64,000 nt of DNA, from assembly GCA_900100245.1 (NCBI GenBank), contig FNEU01000002.1:62001-126000 (forward strand). Direction: 5' to 3'. Positions 46,179-52,713 of the stretch are shown piece by piece. Below the pieces are notes generated by a model. It made no database searches. It was not told the origin of the DNA and saw nothing but the letters and a program-made list of their open reading frames with translations. A program made the translations under genes and the position numbers. Each line of letters opens with the position of its first letter. The first letter of the stretch is position 1. Source of the stretch: Lachnospiraceae bacterium G41. Lineage in GTDB: Bacteria; Bacillota; Clostridia; Lachnospirales; Lachnospiraceae.

Positions 46179-48122
46179 ATGGATAACACAAAATATTTGA
46201 AGATTCTTGCAAAACAGTATCCCACACCTGAAGAAGCGGCTACAGAGATTATAAACCTCGAAGCTATTCTTTCTCTGCCCAAAGGAACCGAGCATTTCTT
46301 AACCGATGTGCATGGCGAATACGAGCAGTTTGAGCATGTGCTTAAGAACGGTTCGGGTACGGTCAAGAGAAAAATCGAGGCTGTTTTGGGTGAAAAGAGT
46401 ACTGCGTATAAAAAGAGACTTGCGACTTTAATATACTATCCTCAGGAGAAACTCGAACTTATCAAGGCCGAGGGGATTAATACAAACGACTGGTACAAAG
46501 AGACCATAATGGATATGGTTAATGTGCTTAAATGCGTATCGAGTAAATATACCAGATCGAAAGTAAGAAAAGCGATTCCCGAAGAATTCAGATATGTTAT
46601 CGAAGAACTTATTACCGAAAAACAGGAAATAAGCGATAAGGAAAAATATTACAAAAGCATCATCGATACGATAGTAAGAGTCGGAGAGGCAGACAATATC
46701 ATCATTGCGATTTCCAATCTTATTCAGAGAATGGTAGTGGATCATCTTCATATTGTCGGCGATATTTACGACAGAGGACCGGGACCTCATAAAATAATGG
46801 ATACGCTCTGCTCATATCATTCGGTAGACCTTGTATGGGGCAATCATGATGTGGTTTGGATGGGTGCAGCAGCAGGACATCCCGCATGTATTGCAAATGT
46901 AATCAGAATGTCAGCAAGATACGGCAATTTAAATATTATCGAGGATGCATACGGCATTAACCTTCTGCCTCTTGCAACCTTTGCAATGGAGACTTATAAA
47001 AATACCGACAATTCGAGATTTAAATTAAAAGAGACAAGCAGCGGTGAATTCGTCAATGCTTCCGAGATTGAGAGTGAGATGTATAAAGCAATCACCGTGA
47101 TACAGTTTAAACTTGAAGGCGAAGTCATTAAAAGAAATCCGGATTTCAAGATGGATGATCAGCTTCTTTTGCATAAAATCGATTTTGACAAAAAGGAAGT
47201 TGAAATAAACGGAAAGAAATATCCGCTTCTCGAATGCGATTTTCCGACCATCGATAAAAACGATCCTTACAGATTAAGCGATGAAGAGGAGATGATTGTA
47301 AAACTTCTCGTCAAAGCTTTTATGCATTCCGAAAGGCTTAAGAAACATATCAAATTCCTTTACAAAAAGGGTGCGATGTACAGGGTTTACAACGGCAATC
47401 TTTTATATCACGGCTGTGTTCTTTTAAACGAGGACGGTTCCTTTGCGCATTCCGACATATGCGGTAAGGATACTTATGGCAAGAACCTTTATGAATTGCT
47501 AGAAGATTATGCAAGAAAAGCATACTTTTCACCTATAGGTTCATCGGACAGAATAAAGGGTGGAGATATTTTATGGTATTTATGGTGCGGACCCAAGTCA
47601 CCTTTATACGGCAGAGATAAAATGACCACGTTCGAGCGACTTTTTATCGCGGATAAGGAGACTCACAAAGAAAAGAAGGACGCATATTATTCTTTCATCG
47701 AAGAAAGCGCAGAGGTTGCGGATGCAATCCTAAAAGAATTCGGCGCAACAGGCAAATATTCAAGAATCATAAACGGTCATGTGCCCATTGAAATCAAGAA
47801 CGGCCAGACACCGATTAAAGCCGGCGGAAAAGTTCTTATGATAGACGGCGGTTTCTCCAAGGCTTACCACGAGAAGACCGGAATGGCAGGCTATACACTT
47901 GCCATCGACTCTCACGGTATGTGGCTCGTACAGCATGAAAAGTTTGAATCCAAAGCGAAAGCCATCGCAGGCGAAACAGACATTCTTTCCGATACTCTCA
48001 AGGTAATGGACTTTGACGAAAGAATGTATGTGCGTGATACCGACAACGGCAAGAGATTAATGGAAGAAGTGGCAGACCTCGAAGAACTTCTTAGAGCTTA
48101 TCAGGACGGAAATCTGACATAA
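46179..48122 (+). CDS. fbp: Fructose-1,6-bisphosphatase, class III
   Basis: Gluconeogenic phosphatase of the Firmicutes class III type, with a metallophosphoesterase core. Motifs are LPKGTEHFLTDVHGEYEQFEHVLKNGSG near residue 33, HIVGDIYDRGPGPHKIMD near 190, LVWGNHDVVWMGAAAG near 220 and INGHVPIEIKNGQTPIKAGGK near 535. I prefer the ATG at 46179 (647 residues), which has GGAGAG just upstream; the in-frame ATG at 46167 overlaps that site. It is bounded by the microsatellite upstream and a REP-like repeat downstream and appears to be a single-gene unit. Confidence 0.95.
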   Translation: MDNTKYLKILAKQYPTPEEAATEIINLEAILSLPKGTEHFLTDVHGEYEQFEHVLKNGSGTVKRKIEAVLGEKSTAYKKRLATLIYYPQEKLELIKAEGINTNDWYKETIMDMVNVLKCVSSKYTRSKVRKAIPEEFRYVIEELITEKQEISDKEKYYKSIIDTIVRVGEADNIIIAISNLIQRMVVDHLHIVGDIYDRGPGPHKIMDTLCSYHSVDLVWGNHDVVWMGAAAGHPACIANVIRMSARYGNLNIIEDAYGINLLPLATFAMETYKNTDNSRFKLKETSSGEFVNASEIESEMYKAITVIQFKLEGEVIKRNPDFKMDDQLLLHKIDFDKKEVEINGKKYPLLECDFPTIDKNDPYRLSDEEEMIVKLLVKAFMHSERLKKHIKFLYKKGAMYRVYNGNLLYHGCVLLNEDGSFAHSDICGKDTYGKNLYELLEDYARKAYFSPIGSSDRIKGGDILWYLWCGPKSPLYGRDKMTTFERLFIADKETHKEKKDAYYSFIEESAEVADAILKEFGATGKYSRIINGHVPIEIKNGQTPIKAGGKVLMIDGGFSKAYHEKTGMAGYTLAIDSHGMWLVQHEKFESKAKAIAGETDILSDTLKVMDFDERMYVRDTDNGKRLMEEVADLEELLRAYQDGNLT

Positions 48123-48123
48123 A

Positions 48124-48152
48124 TGACACAAAACCCCCGTCCCCCGGTGTCA
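48124..48152 (+). repeat. REP-like palindrome with a C-rich core
   Basis: TGACAC and GTGTCA flank a core of two C-runs (ACCCCCGTCCCCCG). Read on the other strand it has the GGGGGACGGGGG core that I recall from scattered REP-like elements of diverse bacteria. No transposase of the REP-associated type is in the window. It lies just after fbp and before the promoter of the four-gene operon. Confidence 0.5.
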
Positions 48153-48162
48153 AAATATTAAC

Positions 48163-48191
48163 TTTAAATAGACCGCCTTTTATGGTAAAAT
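48163..48191 (+). promoter_or_regulatory. Promoter of the pseudokinase/VWA/PurA-like operon
   Basis: TTTAAA and TAAAAT are separated by 17 bp, with TG one base before the -10 box (extended -10). It lies 47 bp before the first start codon of the operon. Confidence 0.55.
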
Positions 48192-48238
48192 ATCAGAGTA
48201 ATTAATGTTTTCAGACACCAGCTGAAAGGATTGACGAA

Positions 48239-49201
48239 ATGAAGAATATACTGTGTAAAAACTGTGGCGGAAGTATGATTTTGGACGCATCAGCGACAAC
48301 TGCTGTATGTAAGTATTGCGGGTCAACCTATGTGTTGAACCATGAAGATACCGATTATTACAAGCAGTTCTATCAGCGGATGCGTTCTTTTTTTACCCTT
48401 TCAAAGGATGAGCAGGCAAGACGCTTAAAGGCTGATGAGCTTTGGGAGACTGCGGAGGATAAAAAATTCGAATGCCTTGACGGTAAAGATATTGAGGTCA
48501 GATATCTTTATTCTCATAAAGATCCTGCTGCGGATTCATACACTGCAAGAAGAAATATAATTTATCATTTTGAAGAAAAGAATGCAGACTGTGTGGAGAA
48601 GTTTAGAAAAGCAATTTCCATGCTTGATTATCCGTCTGCCGATACCAAGAGTTTAAGTGATTTCTTCCCTCATATAAACGGTGGATTTGAACTTGAAGGC
48701 GGCGAAAGACTTCTTGTAATCACCAAGGGAGAGGATGAATATCCTTTAAGACTCTTTGGTACGCTTTCCGGAAGACATGTGGCATGGATTATAAGCCGTC
48801 TTGAGAACTTATGCTGCGTGCTTGAATATAACGGCCTTGCACATGCGGACTTAAATATAGATTCAATTTATATAAACCCTTATGATCATACCGCGTTTCT
48901 TTACGGCAACTGGTGGAATGCAGGAAAGCACAATACACACACGAGAGGCATATTCCTTGATGTAGCAGACAATCTTGTAAACTTAAGAAAGATTGCAAAG
49001 GAACTGCTCGGTTTTAAGGCGGATGAAAAAGTCATTCCCGACGGTGATAATATCCCACAGGCTCTGGCTGATTTTATAAACGGAAATCCCAAGGTAAATG
49101 CATACGAAGATTTTGCGTATTGGGATGAAATGTTAATAAAGGCCTTCGGTGAGAGAAAGTTTATCAACATGGATACCGAAGACGGTGAAATATACAAATA
49201 A
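48239..49201 (+). CDS. Zinc-ribbon protein with degenerate protein-kinase-like domain
   Basis: A 320-residue protein. Residues 1-30 form a zinc ribbon (Cys6, Cys9, Cys24, Cys27). The rest resembles the C-lobe of a protein kinase: YNGLAHADLNIDSIYINP (His202-Ala-Asp204) takes the place of the HRD catalytic loop, and FLYGNWW (about 220-226) stands where the DFG motif would be. A later helix with DNLVNLRKIAKELLG and the ending EMLIKAFGERKF follow. The missing Asp of DFG suggests an inactive or unusual kinase. It is the first gene of a tight operon with two VWA-like proteins and a PurA-like enzyme; kinase-VWA pairs are known from Ter/TerY systems, so a signalling role is plausible. Confidence 0.6.
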   Translation: MKNILCKNCGGSMILDASATTAVCKYCGSTYVLNHEDTDYYKQFYQRMRSFFTLSKDEQARRLKADELWETAEDKKFECLDGKDIEVRYLYSHKDPAADSYTARRNIIYHFEEKNADCVEKFRKAISMLDYPSADTKSLSDFFPHINGGFELEGGERLLVITKGEDEYPLRLFGTLSGRHVAWIISRLENLCCVLEYNGLAHADLNIDSIYINPYDHTAFLYGNWWNAGKHNTHTRGIFLDVADNLVNLRKIAKELLGFKADEKVIPDGDNIPQALADFINGNPKVNAYEDFAYWDEMLIKAFGERKFINMDTEDGEIYK

Positions 49202-49216
49202 TTGACGGAGACATAA

Positions 49217-50149
49217 ATGGGCAGAGGAAGCTACAGGGCTTCGGACTGGGCTAAGCTTAGAAGCAGGATCAGCACATCCGTAAGCGCAGAAGAAATATAT
49301 GCCAACAGAATAACGGCTTTTACACCCGCTTTGGATATTCATACCAAGAAAACCGAAGGGTGCAAGCAGATTCGCGAATCAAGAGATTCTGAGGACTCGC
49401 CCGAATCGACACCTGTTATCATAGGCTTTGATGTGACTGCTTCAATGGGATATCTTGCAAAGGAACTTGCACTTAATTCCATGAACAAAATCATCACCAA
49501 TCTTTACAAAGAAAAGCCGATTTCAAATCCGCATATTTTATGTGCGGCCATAGGTGATTCGAGAGCGGACAATTATCCTCTTCAGGTAACTCAGTTTGAA
49601 GCAGATATAAGAATCATTGAACAACTTATAGATTTGTATCTTGAAGGCGGTGGTGGAGGAAACGGCGGAGAAAGCTACAATCTTTTATGGTATTTTGCCG
49701 CGAAGCATACCAAGGCCGACTGCTTCGAAAAACGTTCTAAAAAAGGATATCTTTTTACGATAGGCGATGATGCGAGTCTTGGAAATCTTTCGCCTGCAGA
49801 GATAAAGAGAATATTTAATGACGATGTTCCGTATGTTTTATCCGATGAGGAGCTTTTAAGAAAAGCCGAGAAAAACTACAATGTTTTTCATATCGTGATA
49901 GAAAACGAACAGGCGGATGAGGAAAAAATCTTCAGAAAATGGCAGGAATTAATGCCGGGAAAAGTTACAATCATAAATAAAAAAGATATTTCATTCTTAG
50001 CTGATATAATATATGCAATCATTTCGGTATCCGAAGGAAAGACAGCGAATGAAGCATTAAAATCCATGGACCAAAATAAGGCGGAAAAGGCAGCGGAGTC
50101 ACTGGCGTATATCGAAGGGCCTAAGAAACAGTCTTCAATTGTATTTTAA
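49217..50149 (+). CDS. VWA-like protein, first paralog
   Basis: A 310-residue protein starting MGRGSYRASDWAKL and carrying a metal-site motif of the von Willebrand A type, FDVTASMG (Asp72-x-Thr74-x-Ser76). Between them lies ESRDSEDSPESTP, shared with the next gene's product. Further shared blocks are ITNLYKEKPISNPHILCAA, QVTQFEADIRIIEQL and SYNLLWYFAAKHTKAD. No signal peptide or membrane helix, so it is cytosolic. VWA domains bind partner proteins through a metal ion. It starts 15 bp after the zinc-ribbon pseudokinase gene. Confidence 0.7.
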   Translation: MGRGSYRASDWAKLRSRISTSVSAEEIYANRITAFTPALDIHTKKTEGCKQIRESRDSEDSPESTPVIIGFDVTASMGYLAKELALNSMNKIITNLYKEKPISNPHILCAAIGDSRADNYPLQVTQFEADIRIIEQLIDLYLEGGGGGNGGESYNLLWYFAAKHTKADCFEKRSKKGYLFTIGDDASLGNLSPAEIKRIFNDDVPYVLSDEELLRKAEKNYNVFHIVIENEQADEEKIFRKWQELMPGKVTIINKKDISFLADIIYAIISVSEGKTANEALKSMDQNKAEKAAESLAYIEGPKKQSSIVF

Positions 50150-50176
50150 AAAATTTTAATAAACGGAGGTTCCAAT

Positions 50177-51064
50177 ATGGGAAGGGGCAGTTATCGTGCA
50201 TCAGACTGGACTAAATTAAAACAGTCGAGAGGTATTACAAGTTCATCAAGCGCAAGTACAATTTTCCAGGTATCAAAAGCTAAGGAACAGTATTTGCCGA
50301 AATTCATCAATGTAAGAGAATCAAGAGACTCAGAGGATTCACCGAATTCAACACCTATTATTTTAGGATTTGATGTTACGGGTTCAATGGGCTATCTCGC
50401 AGAAGAGATTGCAAAGAATGCTTTAAACGAAACGGTAACTCAGATTTATGCCAAAAATCCTGTTACCAATCCGCATATTATGTGTGCTGCATTTGTAGAG
50501 GCAGAAGATCCCGACGGACTTCAGGTAACACAGTTTGAAGCGGACATCAGAGTAGTTGAACAGTTGCTTGATTTAAGAGTAGGCTTCGGTGGAAACTGGT
50601 ACAGCTATGATTCACTGCTTTGGTATTTCGCAGCTAAGCATACTTCAATCGATTCTTTCGAGAAGAGAGGAAAGAAAGGTATTCTGATCGGAATCGGCGA
50701 TGAAATAGCTGATAATGGCGGCAGACATGTGCTTTCAAAGAAAGAGATAGAAGACATGTTTGGCGATAAAGTGGATAAAGAAATCACTCTTGCCAAAGCA
50801 TATGAAATGGCAAGCGAAAAATATGAAATCATTCATATTATCACGGGTGGCAATCAGAAGAATGCATGGAAAACATGGACCGAACTTCCTTACATGAAGG
50901 GCAGAGTAGCTATCCTTGATCCTTCAGATATCGGATGTCTCTCGGAAGTAATTACAACCATTCTTCAGTTGATTAACAAGGGCAACAGAGAAGATATCAT
51001 CAATCAGTGGCCCGAGAAGATTCGTCCTATCATTAAGGAAGCTGTAAAAGAAATTAAGTTTTAA
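50177..51064 (+). CDS. VWA-like protein, second paralog
   Basis: A 295-residue paralog of the preceding gene. It has the same N-terminal MGRGSYRASDW, the same RESRDSEDSP linker, the metal-site motif FDVTGSMG (Asp66-x-Thr68-x-Ser70), NPVTNPHIMCAAF, QVTQFEADIRVVEQL and SLLWYFAAKHTSID. It lacks the Gly-rich loop of the first paralog (GGGGGNGG), having VGFGGNWYSYD there instead. The two may form a heterodimer or recognise different partners. ACGGAGG supports the start; its stop overlaps the ATG of the PurA-like gene (TAATG), so the two proteins are made together. Confidence 0.7.
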   Translation: MGRGSYRASDWTKLKQSRGITSSSSASTIFQVSKAKEQYLPKFINVRESRDSEDSPNSTPIILGFDVTGSMGYLAEEIAKNALNETVTQIYAKNPVTNPHIMCAAFVEAEDPDGLQVTQFEADIRVVEQLLDLRVGFGGNWYSYDSLLWYFAAKHTSIDSFEKRGKKGILIGIGDEIADNGGRHVLSKKEIEDMFGDKVDKEITLAKAYEMASEKYEIIHIITGGNQKNAWKTWTELPYMKGRVAILDPSDIGCLSEVITTILQLINKGNREDIINQWPEKIRPIIKEAVKEIKF

Positions 51065-52302
51065 TGAAAGCACACATTGTAATCGGCAAAAATTTTGGAG
51101 ATGAAGGAAAAGGCCTTGCAACGGACTGCTTCGCGAGATTGGCAATTAAAAACGGTCAGTCAGCGATAGCAGTTCGTTTCAACGGCGGAGCGCAAGCCGG
51201 CCACACGGTAGATACACCCTGTGGGCGGTTTGTTTTTCATGAGCTCTCATCCGCATCTTTTAGGAAAGTCGATACATATTGGGCGAAGGACTTTCTGCCG
51301 GATTTGTACAAGCTTGAAGAAGAATTGAATGAATTTAAGGGATTAACCGGCTTTGCTCCTTCGATTATCGCATCGCCCTTATGCCGTATTGTTACGATAG
51401 ATGATGTTTTACTTAACATGGCTTTGGAAAGTTTGAGGGGTAAGGACAGGCACGGCTCCTGCGGTATGGGTATATATGAAGCCGTGGTTCGTTCCGAACA
51501 ACATCCTTTGCTCCTAAAAGATATAAAAGGCATATCCGCAGAAAAACTATTTAATATATTCAAAGAATTAAGAAGCGAATATTATCCTAAAAGATTGGAA
51601 GATTTGATAGCAGAAGATAGCAGCTTAAAGGCAGCAGTTGGTAAGGAAAATGAATTCTTTGAACTTCTAAAGGAAGAAAATGTTATAAGAAATGCTGCGG
51701 AAAGAATCTGTCGAGGGGCGGAACTTGTTGAATTAAAAGAGCATGATTTTCTCTCATCGTTTGATGAAATAATATTCGAAGGTGCACAGGGACTTTTGCT
51801 TGATACAGACAATACAGAATTTGCTCCGCATATAACCGCATCACATACCGGAGCCAAGGCAGCAGTAAATATATGCATGGAAACAGGTATTAAGGATATA
51901 GAGGTTTGCTACATAAGCAGAACGTATGTTACAAGACATGGGGCAGGCGTGCTCCCGTGTGAAGAAGAGTGGCCAAAATACAATCTTAAGATAAATGATG
52001 CAACCAATATCGAAAACCCCTGGCAGGGAATTATAAGATATGCTCCACACGAATCTTTGGACAGATTTTTAGAAGCGGTTATTAAAGATTTGAATTCAAT
52101 AGATAAAGGATTGATTTCCGATGATGTTTCCATTAAAAAATCACTCTTTCTAACACATCTGAATGAAACGGATAATAAGATATTATTTTCCGACAATACT
52201 GAATTGGATATTGATTCTTTTATGAGAAAATCTGAAATATCGAAAACATTTGATAATTATTATCTGTCTGCTTCGCCATTTTCAGAAAAAAGTACTGCCT
52301 GA
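51064..52302 (+). CDS. Divergent adenylosuccinate-synthetase-like enzyme
   Basis: A 412-residue relative of PurA. Kept: NFGDEGKG with the catalytic Asp13, GGAQAGHT with His47, and IIFEGAQGLLLDTDN near residue 238. Changed: the segment normally reading TTGRRRRTGW, which binds aspartate and IMP, is replaced by a stretch with NIENPWQGIIRYA; the guanine-binding TKLD becomes THLN; and the usual STRVG is TRHGAG. The purine-handling core may therefore act on another acceptor or nucleotide. It is translationally coupled to the second VWA gene. Its last codons lie in the first unit of the 52-bp array. By eye its sequence is more A/T-rich than flanking core genes. Confidence 0.75.
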   Translation: MKAHIVIGKNFGDEGKGLATDCFARLAIKNGQSAIAVRFNGGAQAGHTVDTPCGRFVFHELSSASFRKVDTYWAKDFLPDLYKLEEELNEFKGLTGFAPSIIASPLCRIVTIDDVLLNMALESLRGKDRHGSCGMGIYEAVVRSEQHPLLLKDIKGISAEKLFNIFKELRSEYYPKRLEDLIAEDSSLKAAVGKENEFFELLKEENVIRNAAERICRGAELVELKEHDFLSSFDEIIFEGAQGLLLDTDNTEFAPHITASHTGAKAAVNICMETGIKDIEVCYISRTYVTRHGAGVLPCEEEWPKYNLKINDATNIENPWQGIIRYAPHESLDRFLEAVIKDLNSIDKGLISDDVSIKKSLFLTHLNETDNKILFSDNTELDIDSFMRKSEISKTFDNYYLSASPFSEKSTA

Positions 52303-52540
52303 AATAGAAAAAATAAATGAAGGCAGTACAAAAGGCAATAAAAGTACTGCCTGAAATAGAAATAATAAATGCAGGCAGTACAAAAGTCAATCAAGGTACT
52401 GCCTGAAATAGAAAAAATAAATGCAGGCAGTACAAAAGTCAATAAAAGTACTGCCTGAAATAGAAAAAATAAATGCAGGCAGTACAAAAGTCAATAAAAG
52501 TACTGCCTGAATGAGAAAAAAAGAAATCTGGCAGTAAACA
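52291..52540 (+). repeat. Tandem array of five 52-bp palindromic units
   Basis: Left arms GTACTGCCTG begin at 52292, 52344, 52396, 52448 and 52500, an exact 52-bp period. Each is followed by an A-rich loop and the reverse complement CAGGCAGTAC (one mismatch in unit 1, degenerate in unit 5), then AAAAGTCAATAA. The first unit overlaps the end of the PurA-like gene and supplies its stop codon. It is unrelated in sequence to the 72-bp array but of the same design. Confidence 0.95.
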
Positions 52541-52713
52541 TTGCAGATATTCACATATTTATTGAAAAATTATGGATAGAAAATCATTTTCAATCTTGAA
52601 GATGATTTTTTTGTGGCATTTTGACGAATAATGATATATAATATTATGTAAATTTTTCAAAGACAAAAAACGCCCTTAAAATAAGGCTTTAGAGTCCGGA
52701 AAGGAGGGAGATT
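52303..52713 (+). other. 410-bp intergenic region before the RelA/SpoT gene
   Basis: No gene. It holds the rest of the 52-bp array, a terminator, and a possible promoter with TTGACG at 52621 and a poor -10 box about 18 bp on. A strong AAAGGAGGGAG ribosome binding site precedes the ATG at 52714. Confidence 0.7.
52580..52612 (+). terminator. Terminator of the PurA-like operon
   Basis: AAAATCATTTTCAA pairs with TTGAAGATGATTTT (one G-T pair) around a 2-base centre, followed by more T. It lies after the 52-bp array, so the array is expected to be part of the operon's transcript. Confidence 0.75.

Noticed and set aside
52260-52487. Minus-strand frame across the 52-bp array
   Set aside because: It arises from repeat units, overlaps the end of the PurA-like gene and has no start signals.
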